Virus record (IMG/VR): IMGVR_UViG_3300042482_001138
Coordinates: 186,001 to 250,000 of that record
Reading direction: 5' to 3' (one strand)
Length of the DNA: 64,000 nt
Source: a virus
Under the pieces are notes generated by a model. It ran no database searches, had not been told where the DNA came from, and saw only the letters and a list, made by a program, of their open reading frames with translations. The position numbers and the translations under genes are program-made. Each line of letters starts with the position of its first letter. Position 1 is the stretch's first letter. Shown piece after piece: positions 6,919 through 14,948 of the stretch.

Positions 6919-8484
6919 ATGAAACAAATTTATCTAACAATTTTTTCTGTAATGATGACAGTTTTGTCTTATTCACAGAATTCTTTTTGGACACCTACAA
7001 CATACAGAGGTGCTTTTCCTATAACAGATAACACACCACAAACAGATTGGACTCATGGTTGGTCTAATTGGGATCCACAAAATACACAGTACCCAACAAC
7101 TCAATTGGTAATTAATACTGATGTAACTACTGATGCAACTTGGTCAGGTGTTATAAAATTACAAAACAAAGTTTATATTAAAAATGGTGCAACACTTACA
7201 ATACTTCCAGGAACTATAATTAGAGGTGATTACAATAGTCAAGGAACTCTAATTGTAACAAGAGGATCAAAAATTATTGCTGATGGAAATGTGAACCAAC
7301 CAATCGTCTTTACCTCAAACAATCCTGTCGGAAGTAGAAACGAAGGAGATTGGGGAGGTTTAGTTCTTTTGGGGCATGCCATTAATAATCAACCTGGTGG
7401 TGTTGTTAACATAGAAGGATTACCACCATCTACAAACACTCAACATGGAGGAGGTAATGATAATGATAACTCAGGAGTGTTAAGATATGTAAGAATCGAA
7501 TTTGCAGGAATTCCACTTGAACCAAACAAAGAAATTAACGGATTAACATTCGGTTCAGTTGGAAGTTTAACTACAGTGGATTATGTACAAGTAAGTTTCT
7601 GTGGAGACGACTCGTTTGAGTGGTTCGGAGGAACGGTAAACTGTAAACATTTAATTTCATATTCAACAATAGATGACGATTTTGATACTGACTTTGGATA
7701 CAGAGGTAAGGTTCAATTCGGTTTGGCGATTAGAAATGAAAATTTGTCAGACGCAGCGGGCGACTCAAATTGTTTCGAATCGGATAATGACGCACAGGGT
7801 AGCGCTTCTCAACCATTGACGGCACCTATTTTTTCTAACTTCACGATTATTGGGGCTAAGGGTGATGGGACTGTAATTCTTCCAGTGGGTGAAAAATTTG
7901 AAAAAGCTTTCAGATTAAGAAGAAATACTGCAACTTCTGTTTTCAACTCAATTGCGACAGGATGGGAAAAAGGATTATCTTTAGAGGGTGTTCCTGTTGA
8001 AAATAACATAACTTCAGGTGTTATGAACTTTAATAGTAACATACTTTCAAACTTTAATACTGGGACAGTTTGTTATACAACAACACCAAACTTTCTTTCA
8101 TCTTATTTTTCTCAAAACTTGAATGACTCAACTTTAACGAATCAAGACATCAATTGGGTTAACCCATTTGTTCAAATAGGATCAACACCTGATTTTAGAT
8201 TGAATGGGTTCTCGTTTGCGGCAATTGGTGCCAACTTCCCTTTAAACATATTTGGAAATATTGCGTCAGTCGATGAACTTAATAATGGGTACACAATTTA
8301 TCCTAACCCGGCAACCAATCAAATTACGGTTAATGAAAAAACTAATATCGAAGTTATGGATCAAAACGGGAAATTATTAGTAAGTTCTTTTGATAATCAA
8401 GTTGAATTGATAAATCTACCAAATGGAGTTTATTTTGTTAGACTAAACAACTCCAAGGTTGAAAAGTTAATAATTAGAAAATGA
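6919..8484 (+). CDS. Secreted protein with T9SS type A sorting domain
   Basis: 521 residues. I start at 6919 because it gives a signal peptide (MKQIYLTIFSVMMTVLSYSQ); a longer frame opens upstream. Residues about 80-400 look like a parallel beta-helix or beta-solenoid (VYIKNGATLTILPGTIIRG, GDWGGLVLLG). The last 75 residues are a classic T9SS type A tail: YTIYPNPATNQITV, then LINLPNGVYFVRL. Family knowledge: such tails direct export through the host type IX system and often attachment to LPS. No TATTTATA motif is present; it has its own inverted-repeat region. Probably host-derived; its role for the phage is unknown. Confidence 0.85.
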   Translation: MKQIYLTIFSVMMTVLSYSQNSFWTPTTYRGAFPITDNTPQTDWTHGWSNWDPQNTQYPTTQLVINTDVTTDATWSGVIKLQNKVYIKNGATLTILPGTIIRGDYNSQGTLIVTRGSKIIADGNVNQPIVFTSNNPVGSRNEGDWGGLVLLGHAINNQPGGVVNIEGLPPSTNTQHGGGNDNDNSGVLRYVRIEFAGIPLEPNKEINGLTFGSVGSLTTVDYVQVSFCGDDSFEWFGGTVNCKHLISYSTIDDDFDTDFGYRGKVQFGLAIRNENLSDAAGDSNCFESDNDAQGSASQPLTAPIFSNFTIIGAKGDGTVILPVGEKFEKAFRLRRNTATSVFNSIATGWEKGLSLEGVPVENNITSGVMNFNSNILSNFNTGTVCYTTTPNFLSSYFSQNLNDSTLTNQDINWVNPFVQIGSTPDFRLNGFSFAAIGANFPLNIFGNIASVDELNNGYTIYPNPATNQITVNEKTNIEVMDQNGKLLVSSFDNQVELINLPNGVYFVRLNNSKVEKLIIRK

Positions 8485-8570
8485 TTTTAACTTGGGGGTT
8501 ATTTTTGGTATTGATTATACCAAGAATAATCAAAGATAGAAAAGAATATCTCAAGTGGTCAAAAAAATAA
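8481..8570 (+). CDS. 29-aa single-span membrane peptide
   Basis: MILTWGLFLVLIIPRIIKD followed by a basic tail. It is ATGA-coupled to the T9SS gene and followed at once by a terminator. The hydrophobic segment plus positive tail is typical of small phage membrane peptides, but the length allows chance. Confidence 0.4.
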   Translation: MILTWGLFLVLIIPRIIKDRKEYLKWSKK

Positions 8571-8577
8571 TAAAAGT

Positions 8578-8602
8578 CCTCACCAACAAGGTGGGGATTT
8601 TT
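8578..8602 (+). terminator. Rho-independent terminator
   Basis: CCTCACC / GGTGGGG stem with loop AACAA, then ATTTTTG. Confidence 0.65.
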
Positions 8603-8693
8603 GTTATCATAGATCAATCAATAAATGATTTACATGTTGATTCAAAAGGCCTATTATTTCCATACGAAAATAAACCAAAAACAAATATAAAAA

Positions 8694-9236
8694 ATGACAA
8701 AACTTGTAATTGACCCGTCCCACTCTGATTTGGGTTTTAAAATCAGACACTTAATGGTATCTAATGTAAAAGGTACATTAACTAATTACTCAGGAGGTAT
8801 GACATATACCGCTGAAGATATGAGTGACGCTCAAGTAAGATTTGATGCCGAAGTAAACTCTATTTCTACAGGAAATGCTGACCGTGACGCACACTTAAAC
8901 GCTGAAGACTTCTTCAACACAGAAAGATTCCCAAGAATGTATTTTGAATCTACAATGGTAAATGTTGAAAACGGAAAGATGAAAGGTGAAATGACAATCA
9001 AAGATACAACAAAAGAAATCGAGTTGGATATTGAGTATAACGGTAAGAGTGTTGATCCATGGGGTAATACGAAACATGGGTTTGAAATTACAGGAGTAAT
9101 CAATCGTTCTGATTTTAATCTTACATGGAACGCACCTTTAGAAACAGGTGGTGTATTGTTGAGTGATGAAGTTAGATTAACACTTGATGTTCAGATGATG
9201 GAAATGGTTGAACAAACTGAAGAGCAACCCGCATAA
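8694..9236 (+). CDS. YceI-like lipocalin-fold protein
   Basis: 180 residues matching YceI proteins from end to end: opening VIDPSHSDLGFKIRHLMVSN, middle NADRDAHLNAEDFF and FPRMYFEST, then KGEMTIKDTTKEIELDIEY and GFEITGVINRSDFNL. YceI proteins are beta-barrels binding isoprenoid or other amphiphilic lipids. There is no signal peptide, so a cytoplasmic form is expected. It lies with its own terminator between the T9SS gene and the umuDC pair; no late motif is seen upstream. The family call is strong, the ligand unknown. Confidence 0.88.
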   Translation: MTKLVIDPSHSDLGFKIRHLMVSNVKGTLTNYSGGMTYTAEDMSDAQVRFDAEVNSISTGNADRDAHLNAEDFFNTERFPRMYFESTMVNVENGKMKGEMTIKDTTKEIELDIEYNGKSVDPWGNTKHGFEITGVINRSDFNLTWNAPLETGGVLLSDEVRLTLDVQMMEMVEQTEEQPA

Positions 9237-9265
9237 TATAGTTTTAGAATAACACTAAAATATAG

Positions 9266-9296
9266 AAATCCCCACCAAAAAAGTGGGGATTTTTCT
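9266..9296 (+). terminator. Rho-independent terminator
   Basis: AAATCCCCAC / GTGGGGATTT with loop CAAAAAA and a T-rich tail. Confidence 0.75.
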
Positions 9297-9330
9297 TTTT
9301 TATATCATTTACATTTACTATATTTTGTAT

Positions 9331-9648
9331 ATGTTAAGACACCAAAACCCAATTCAGATCAATTCTACAACAACAGGATTTGCTTCACCAGCGGAAACAT
9401 ACGTTGACAAACGATTAGATCTAAATGACTTGATTGTGAAAGATCACTACACAACATTTTATTTTAGATATTCAGGACCATCAGTCTTTGGAATCAATCA
9501 AGGTGATACAATAGTAATTGATCGAACTGAGAATCCAAAAGATGGGGATTTGGTAATCTTAACTGATAAGAATCATTTCAAACTTCGAGAGTTCAAAGGA
9601 CAAAAAAACTTATGGGGAAAAGTAACATGGGTATTAAAGAAAATGTAA
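9331..9648 (+). CDS. umuD: UmuD'-like protein, probably non-cleaving
   Basis: 105 residues from the ATG at 9331. GFASPAETYVDKRLDLNDL matches the UmuD core after its cleavage site (E. coli GFPSPAADYV). E. coli UmuD is 139 aa and the cleaved form 115, so this form is already short. The cleavage dipeptide is T15-G16 instead of Cys-Gly. The catalytic Ser is kept (SGPS, S51), but by my alignment the catalytic Lys position is Arg (HFKLREF, R86; K84 is two residues away). Family knowledge: UmuD' activates UmuC. It overlaps umuC by 22 nt. Confidence 0.85.
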   Translation: MLRHQNPIQINSTTTGFASPAETYVDKRLDLNDLIVKDHYTTFYFRYSGPSVFGINQGDTIVIDRTENPKDGDLVILTDKNHFKLREFKGQKNLWGKVTWVLKKM

Positions 9649-10844
9649 AAAAGATTGGAATAATTGATTGTAACAACTTCTATGTTAGTTGTGAAAGATT
9701 ATTTAATCCTGAATCTATTGGAAGACCAACCGTTGTATTATCAAACAATGACGGATGTGTAATTGCCAGATCACAAGAAGCAAAAGACCTTGGAATTAAA
9801 ATGGGGGAACCATTCTTTAAGAGTCGAGAGTTCATGGACCAACATAGATTTTGTGTATACTCATCAAACTACAACCTGTATGGTGATATGTCAGATAGGG
9901 TTATGAAAGTAATCTCGGAGTTTGGAAATGATATTGAGGTATATTCAATTGATGAAGCGTTTGTTGATTTTTCAAACATACCTTTAGAAGATCTCACAGA
10001 AACATTAATAGCAATTAAAGAAGAAGTTAGAAAGAAAGTTGGAATTCCTGTATCAATTGGTGTTGGCCCAAACAAAACTTTAGCTAAACTAACATCCTTT
10101 TTAGCTAAACAACAGCTAAACTATAATGGTGTATGTTCATATTGGGACTTACCAAACTTTAGAAATATGTCTTATGGGATTAATGTTGATGAGGTTTGGG
10201 GTATTGGTAGAAAGTGGGCAAAAAAACTAAAAAACATTGGGGTAGAATCAGTAGGTCAGTTTATTAACACAAACGAATATACTGTTAGAAAGTTGATGAA
10301 TATCAATGGAGTAAAAACTCAATTGGAGTTAAAAGAAATGTATTGTTTTTTAATTCAAAAGAAGTCCAAACCAAAAAAAAATATTGCATCTACTCGTTCT
10401 TTTGGAAAAGATGTACAGGACTTTGATCAACTGGGTGAAGCGATGTATACATACATTAAAAACGGTGTGAAGAAATTAAGTCAAAACAAGTTGTTTGCAA
10501 ATAAAGTAACTATATTTGTTTCAGGAAATTATCATAAAGGTGATAAGTATTACCATTCTAAAACAATCAAACTTCAAAATCCAACTAGAGATCCTGACCT
10601 TATTTGGTCACAGATTCACGAACAATATAAAGTTCTTTGTGACAAATCTGAAAAGTATAAAAAGTGTGGAATAGTATTTAATGAACTTACTCCTGATACA
10701 ATTATCCAAACTTCTTTATTTAGTGACGATGTTAAAGTTGTAAACGCCCCACAGAATGAAAACCATGAGTGGGAAATGAAACAAGACTATATTACTCAAA
10801 AGTACACAACATCATGGAATGAGTTACCACTTGTTTTTGTTTGA
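9627..10844 (+). CDS. umuC: Y-family DNA polymerase, UmuC-like
   Basis: 405 residues, close to E. coli UmuC (422). Y-family motifs are clear: IIDCNNFYVSCERLF at the start, VVLSNNDGCVIARS, EVYSIDEAFVDF with the catalytic acidic pair, SIGVGPNKTLAKLTS and VWGIGRKWAKKL. Near the C-terminus QTSLFSDD fits a beta-clamp-binding motif, as in E. coli UmuC (QLNLFDDN). I start at 9627, though 9612 is also possible. It overlaps umuD, so the pair is co-translated. Role: error-prone synthesis past lesions in phage DNA. Confidence 0.93.
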   Translation: MGIKENVKKIGIIDCNNFYVSCERLFNPESIGRPTVVLSNNDGCVIARSQEAKDLGIKMGEPFFKSREFMDQHRFCVYSSNYNLYGDMSDRVMKVISEFGNDIEVYSIDEAFVDFSNIPLEDLTETLIAIKEEVRKKVGIPVSIGVGPNKTLAKLTSFLAKQQLNYNGVCSYWDLPNFRNMSYGINVDEVWGIGRKWAKKLKNIGVESVGQFINTNEYTVRKLMNINGVKTQLELKEMYCFLIQKKSKPKKNIASTRSFGKDVQDFDQLGEAMYTYIKNGVKKLSQNKLFANKVTIFVSGNYHKGDKYYHSKTIKLQNPTRDPDLIWSQIHEQYKVLCDKSEKYKKCGIVFNELTPDTIIQTSLFSDDVKVVNAPQNENHEWEMKQDYITQKYTTSWNELPLVFV

Positions 10845-10849
10845 CGTAG

Positions 10850-10857
10850 TATTTATA
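10850..10857 (+). promoter_or_regulatory. TATTTATA late promoter motif
   Basis: Exact TATTTATA ending 4 nt before the ATG at 10862. Confidence 0.5.
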
Positions 10858-10861
10858 GTTA

Positions 10862-11803
10862 ATGAAAAATTTAATTAGATCAATACTAAATGAAGAATTA
10901 CACCGTGAAGTTATACATGAATGTACTATAGCTGCGGTAAGACTCGAAGATGGTGTTGTTTTGGCGAAAAATAGAGATCGTGGATATAAAGCAAGAGTTG
11001 AAATCATTCATGAAATAGTCAATGATGTTGAAATGGTTTATTGGAGAGATGTTGACACTGATTGGAGTGAAGGAATGAATGAATTTGGTATCGGGATTGT
11101 AAATTCAAGTTTATTAGTCGTTCAAGACGAAAAGGAAGGTAAAGGGGTTGAAAAAGAAAGAAAATCTGATGGAAAAGATAAGGACAAACCAGCAAAAAAA
11201 AGATTCGCGGCTGACGGTGGTAAAATTAGAAAGGCTCTAACTTATAAAACTTTACCTAAAGTTATCAAATCAATTATTTCTTTCAGAGGTGAAGATAAAA
11301 AAGATGTTGGCCTCAAAGGGGAAACAATAGTGTCCAATAATGAAAATGTTTACGTAGTTGAAATGACCGCAAAACATTCCCCTGTGATCAAAAAATTGAA
11401 AAAAGAATCAAAATTAGTTGTCAGAACTAATCACGGCATTTATCAGAAAAGTGCTGGTTATACCAGTGGTAAAAAAAGAAAATCTTCAGTTTCAAGGATG
11501 AAATTGGCTCAGGATCATCTCAAAGATGTAAAAAATGATATGGATGTTATTGATGCTATGAAAAAGAAATACAAAAAAGATCCATTTTTGAATCCATACA
11601 GAACAAAAAATATGTATCACATGCAAACAACGGGACAAATTATGATGAATCTTGATAAAAAACTTGTTGTTGTAAGAATGGATAATGAAATGGGTGAATT
11701 TGTTGGAATAGAAAACAAACTTCCTAAAGATTATGAACCCAAAATCAAAATCAAAGTCGAAAGTGAAAAAACACATGATAACGGTAAAAAACTACCAACT
11801 TAA
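10862..11803 (+). CDS. Leader-bearing Ntn hydrolase (C45/C69-like)
   Basis: 313 residues. The leader MKNLIRSILNEELHREVIHE ends I18-H19-E20, directly followed by C21. C21 opens an Ntn-hydrolase-like stretch: CTIAAVRLEDGVVLAKNRD (compare C...G-R-N-x-D in choloylglycine hydrolase and acyltransferase families), then EGMNEFGIGIVNSS near 70-83 and RTNHG near 188-192. In these enzymes Cys must be N-terminal to act as nucleophile, so cutting at the leader site would create the active enzyme. Lys-rich insert near 92-115. Substrate (amide or acyl bond) unknown. The family is inferred from motifs. Confidence 0.7.
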   Translation: MKNLIRSILNEELHREVIHECTIAAVRLEDGVVLAKNRDRGYKARVEIIHEIVNDVEMVYWRDVDTDWSEGMNEFGIGIVNSSLLVVQDEKEGKGVEKERKSDGKDKDKPAKKRFAADGGKIRKALTYKTLPKVIKSIISFRGEDKKDVGLKGETIVSNNENVYVVEMTAKHSPVIKKLKKESKLVVRTNHGIYQKSAGYTSGKKRKSSVSRMKLAQDHLKDVKNDMDVIDAMKKKYKKDPFLNPYRTKNMYHMQTTGQIMMNLDKKLVVVRMDNEMGEFVGIENKLPKDYEPKIKIKVESEKTHDNGKKLPT

Positions 11804-11817
11804 TTTTTGAAACATTC

Positions 11818-11847
11818 TTGTTTTTTAATTTTTTATTCTTATCTTTG
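11818..11847 (+). promoter_or_regulatory. Host-type promoter TTG-N19-TATCTTTG
   Basis: TTG at 11818-11820, 19 nt, TATCTTTG at 11840-11847; the ATG at 11856 follows 8 nt later. Exact Bacteroidetes housekeeping consensus. Confidence 0.65.
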
Positions 11848-11855
11848 TCAAACTT

Positions 11856-12002
11856 ATGGAAACACAATTTGAAGATTTAGAAAAAAAAATACGTGAAAAA
11901 TTTGCTGAAAGACAAAAAAATGTCCCTAGAGTTGTTGACCGTTATTTAAGAATCAAATTCAAACAAAAACTTAAACAGTTTACAGGAATAAAACTGAAAT
12001 AA
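11856..12002 (+). CDS. 48-aa charged helical peptide, early type
   Basis: METQFEDLEKKIREKFAERQ continues into a basic tail (KFKQKLKQFTGIKLK). It sits exactly between a host-consensus promoter and a strong terminator, so it is a complete monocistronic unit, which supports it despite its size. Likely a small helical host-acting or nucleic-acid-binding protein; function unknown. Confidence 0.65.
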   Translation: METQFEDLEKKIREKFAERQKNVPRVVDRYLRIKFKQKLKQFTGIKLK

Positions 12003-12003
12003 C

Positions 12004-12031
12004 AAAACCCCACCATCTTGTGGGGTTTTTT
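12004..12031 (+). terminator. Rho-independent terminator
   Basis: AAAACCCCAC / GTGGGGTTTT with loop CATCTT and a T-tail. Confidence 0.75.
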
Positions 12032-12042
12032 ATTTACTCTAA

Positions 12043-12050
12043 TATTTATC
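12043..12050 (+). promoter_or_regulatory. TATTTATC late promoter motif
   Basis: Ends 3 nt before the ATG at 12054. Confidence 0.5.
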
Positions 12051-12053
12051 ATT

Positions 12054-12941
12054 ATGGGATTAAATGAATCAATATATAGAATAATTAGAGAAGAAACTGA
12101 AACCGATAAAAATATTGATGGTGGTAAATTAAAAGTTTGTTCTCGTAACCCAATTACAGGTTTTTATAGAGATGGATACTGTAGAACAGGTGATGATGAT
12201 AAAGGTAGTCACACGGTATGTTCTAAGGTGACAAAAGAATTTCTTAAATTTACAAAGTCACAGGGAAATAATCTTGATATGTTACAACCTGGTGACAAGT
12301 GGTGTTTGTGTGCAAAAAGATGGGAAGAAGCAAATGAAAATGGGGTAGCTCCAAAAATTATCAGAAGTTCCACCAATATTAAAACTTTAGATATTATTAA
12401 TAGTGTAGACGAAGAATTGGATGAATATGCAAGAACCTTAAAAAATGCTAGAAGACAAGGTGTTGGTATAAGATTTCCACAATCCGCAATCAAAAGTAAT
12501 CCAAGTAGATTTAGACCTTCAGTTAGAAAATCAATTTCAGAAATCTACGACAACTTTAGCTTATTAAGAAGATTAAATAGATCAATTGATGACACAACGA
12601 TAAAAAGGTTAGTAAAACAAAAAATGTATGACCTTGAACCCACTGAATATAATTCCAAATATGGTTACGCGGATGATGTTATTTTTTATGTTACTGATGA
12701 ATTTATCAAACCTTCAGATGATCCACAATACAGTAAAATTTACGATATTTTATACGAATATATTAGAATGAATTTTTCTAATATCATTTATAATTATTGG
12801 ACGGAAAATCAGTTGGAAAATGATGACGAGTTATATGAAAACAAAGAAATAACAGAAAGATGTTGGAAGGGATACACTCAAAAAGGTATGAAAACTATGT
12901 TTGGTAAAAAGTATCCTAATTGTGTAAAAATAAAGAAATGA
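12054..12941 (+). CDS. Leader - DUF2237 - LLRR module fusion
   Basis: 295 residues. Leader MGLNESIYRIIREE (I-R-E, cut after E13). Residues about 24-117 match DUF2237: VCSRNPITGFYRDGYCRTG, SHTVCSKVTKEFL, QPGDKWCLCAKRW, with conserved Cys 29, 43, 56, 84, 86. A second (I/L)-x-E site (I161-S162-E163) precedes an LLRR module (SLLRRLNRSIDD), so it may be cut in two. The C-terminus carries a tag, CWKGYTQKGMKTMFGKKYPN plus CVKIKK, of a kind I recall in environmental phage proteins. Heads a chain of overlapping genes. Confidence 0.75.
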   Translation: MGLNESIYRIIREETETDKNIDGGKLKVCSRNPITGFYRDGYCRTGDDDKGSHTVCSKVTKEFLKFTKSQGNNLDMLQPGDKWCLCAKRWEEANENGVAPKIIRSSTNIKTLDIINSVDEELDEYARTLKNARRQGVGIRFPQSAIKSNPSRFRPSVRKSISEIYDNFSLLRRLNRSIDDTTIKRLVKQKMYDLEPTEYNSKYGYADDVIFYVTDEFIKPSDDPQYSKIYDILYEYIRMNFSNIIYNYWTENQLENDDELYENKEITERCWKGYTQKGMKTMFGKKYPNCVKIKK

Positions 12942-12942
12942 A

Positions 12943-13353
12943 ATGAACCTACAAGAAAACATACAAAGAATCAAAGAAATGATGAAAATAAATCATTCAT
13001 TTTTGAACGAATCGCAAAGTTTAGGAGTTACCAAAATTTTGGGTAGACCATTCCAATTAGTTAAAACTGAAGTACCTTACAAATTTGAAATCCAAGATAA
13101 CAAAAATGACATGATTAAAATGCAAATAACCGCACCTAATGGTTCTTTTATTAATATAGATGAAGTTGACCATGTTTTGGAAGAAACTGACGGTGGTGGA
13201 AAAAAATTGATTGGTTATAATTTCAAGGGTAAGAGCGGAACTGTAAAGTTGATAGATGTTCCAAATGTTAAAAGAATTATTGAGTTTGTTGATAATTCAG
13301 AAAAAAAATCAATAACAATTTCTTTTGTGACATTCGAAAAAGTACTTGAATAA
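12943..13353 (+). CDS. MNLQENI-leader unknown protein
   Basis: 136 residues. Opens MNLQENIQRIKEMMK; predicted cut after E23 (L-N-E, then S). The mature part is beta-rich (KFEIQDNKNDMIKMQITAPN). First of seven genes in 4 kb that share the MNLQEN/MNLQES start at both protein and DNA level. Its TAATG stop couples it to 13353. Not recognised. Confidence 0.72.
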   Translation: MNLQENIQRIKEMMKINHSFLNESQSLGVTKILGRPFQLVKTEVPYKFEIQDNKNDMIKMQITAPNGSFINIDEVDHVLEETDGGGKKLIGYNFKGKSGTVKLIDVPNVKRIIEFVDNSEKKSITISFVTFEKVLE

Positions 13354-13835
13354 TGAACCTACAAGAAAACATACAAAGGATAAAAGAAATGATGGGAATA
13401 ATAGTTGAAAATTACTATGACCCAAAAAAGTTGTATGTTGACATGGGTGGAGTTTTATTCAAAAAAATGGGTGCCGATGAAGGTGGATCAGGTAATGAAA
13501 CTGATTATATAGGGAGCGAATTATGGGAAAGTATTAAAAAATATTACCCAATAATTCTTACTTCCACAGGATCCAAAAATATAGAAAATTCAGAAAAAAT
13601 AAAAACCAAACAAGTTCAAGACTATTTAAACCCAATTCCAAAAATTGAATTTGTTGTCTTTGGGGCTGATAAAAAAACTTTTGCCACCACAACTCAAGAC
13701 GATTTAGTTTATCCAAATATTTTAATAGATGATTCTGAAACAAACATAAACGGATGGGTAAACAATGGAGGTATTGGAATACTTCATAAAAATAATCAAA
13801 CAACTTTGGAACAATTAAAAAGTTATATCAAATGA
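13353..13835 (+). CDS. Leader HAD-like protein lacking the second motif-I Asp
   Basis: 160 residues. Leader MNLQENIQRIKEMMGIIVE (I-V-E, cut after E19). The mature domain is HAD-like, closest in look to 5'-nucleotidases: motif I LYVDMGGVLF, motif II IILTSTG, motif III GADKKTF, motif IV ILIDDSETNI. In motif I the usual D-x-D-G is D30-M-G32-G: the nucleophile is kept but the acid/base Asp is Gly. Some HAD enzymes with other chemistry lack this Asp, so an altered activity or binding role is possible. Coupled on both sides. Confidence 0.72.
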   Translation: MNLQENIQRIKEMMGIIVENYYDPKKLYVDMGGVLFKKMGADEGGSGNETDYIGSELWESIKKYYPIILTSTGSKNIENSEKIKTKQVQDYLNPIPKIEFVVFGADKKTFATTTQDDLVYPNILIDDSETNINGWVNNGGIGILHKNNQTTLEQLKSYIK

Positions 13836-14587
13836 ACCTACAAGAAAACATACCGGTACATATAAAAAGAAGAATTCATTTAATTGATAAGGTAATAGAT
13901 AATTTGTTACCCAATATGTATCCGTGTGATTATAATTCTTATGACCATTTTGTGGAAGGAGTATTAGATGAAATTAGATGGTTTTTAATTGATGTAGAAG
14001 AATTACAACGTATTGAAAGATCGGATATTGAAAACTACATTCTTGATTACAAATATGATGAATTAACTGAATACTTCAATGAAAGGTGTATTGTTTTAAA
14101 AAATGATAAACTACAAGAAAACATAAGAAGACTTTCAAGAGAAAATTCACTAAAGAATGATTTGATGAATCTAATTGATAATGTTGGTTTAAAAAAAGCG
14201 TCAAAGGCTGTGGGAGGGATGGTTAGATTATTAAAAATATTAGATCTTGATCAACAAGAAATTAATAATTTTATTTACCAGTATCTAAAAGAAGAGTTTT
14301 ATCCTGATTATAATTGGGGACCTGAAATACATGATTTTTATAAAAAAGAAATTGAACAGTATGGTATATATGATTTTTTGATTAATGATGATCCGGCATA
14401 TTCATATTTAGGTGAGTGGGATGGATATGAATATCTATACACACTATCAATTGGTAAACTTGTCAGGGATGAACTTACAAAACTGTTTGGGGATAAGTGG
14501 ATTCCAATTTTTAAGAAATGGTTTGAAGAAAACTCAGGTCTTGAAGTAAGAGAAATAGACTTAAATAATAAATTTTTAGTGTATTGA
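13832..14587 (+). CDS. Fusion: leader + LLRR-type module + internal leader + VGG module
   Basis: 251 residues. A shortened leader (MNLQENIP) runs into an LLRR-type module (HIKRRIHLIDKVIDN, MYPCDYNSYDHF). At residues 92-108 a second leader-like stretch appears inside the protein (NDKLQENIRRLSRENS), encoded by DNA resembling the other leaders, followed by a VGG module (KKASKAVGGMVRLLKILDLD). This looks like two formerly separate leader genes joined in frame. No enzymatic motif seen. Confidence 0.72.
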   Translation: MNLQENIPVHIKRRIHLIDKVIDNLLPNMYPCDYNSYDHFVEGVLDEIRWFLIDVEELQRIERSDIENYILDYKYDELTEYFNERCIVLKNDKLQENIRRLSRENSLKNDLMNLIDNVGLKKASKAVGGMVRLLKILDLDQQEINNFIYQYLKEEFYPDYNWGPEIHDFYKKEIEQYGIYDFLINDDPAYSYLGEWDGYEYLYTLSIGKLVRDELTKLFGDKWIPIFKKWFEENSGLEVREIDLNNKFLVY

Positions 14588-14934
14588 TTGAGGTGAACAA
14601 AAAAGAATTTATAAAAAGACTATTAAGGGAAAATAATTCAAATCCAATTAATCCAATTTTAAGAAGATTGGATGTCGTTGATTGGTTGGTTGAGTTTTCA
14701 GTAAGAGAAATAGAAAGACAATATAATGGTATATGTAAAGTAAGAACCCCTGAAAACTTTTTGGAAATTGTAATAGAAAAGACTGGGGATGGAATGTATT
14801 GGGATTATTTTTCTGACACACTAGATGATGATTCAGAAGAGTGGGCGGAAATGTATAGATTCATATCCATATATGTGTATAATAAATTTGGTGATAAGTT
14901 AAGAGAACATTTTCACACACAGTGTGGAGATTAA
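14584..14934 (+). CDS. Leader protein with one LLRR-type module
   Basis: 116 residues from a TTG start overlapping the previous stop (TTGA). A GTG at 14593 is an alternative that gives MNKKEFIKRLLRE, closer to other leaders. Predicted cut after L-R-E (E16), then a module beginning PILRRLDVVDWLVEF and ending in an acidic, aromatic stretch (EEWAEMYRFISIYVYNKFG). Function unknown. Confidence 0.7.
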   Translation: MIEVNKKEFIKRLLRENNSNPINPILRRLDVVDWLVEFSVREIERQYNGICKVRTPENFLEIVIEKTGDGMYWDYFSDTLDDDSEEWAEMYRFISIYVYNKFGDKLREHFHTQCGD

Positions 14935-14948
14935 CATAATTATATAAT

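Noticed and set aside
6919-8484. Idea that the window is a bacterial chromosome because of T9SS genes
   Set aside because: The surrounding leader genes, coupling, tRNA array and lack of housekeeping genes favour a phage; the type B gene also carries the phage late motif. An assembly chimera remains a formal alternative.
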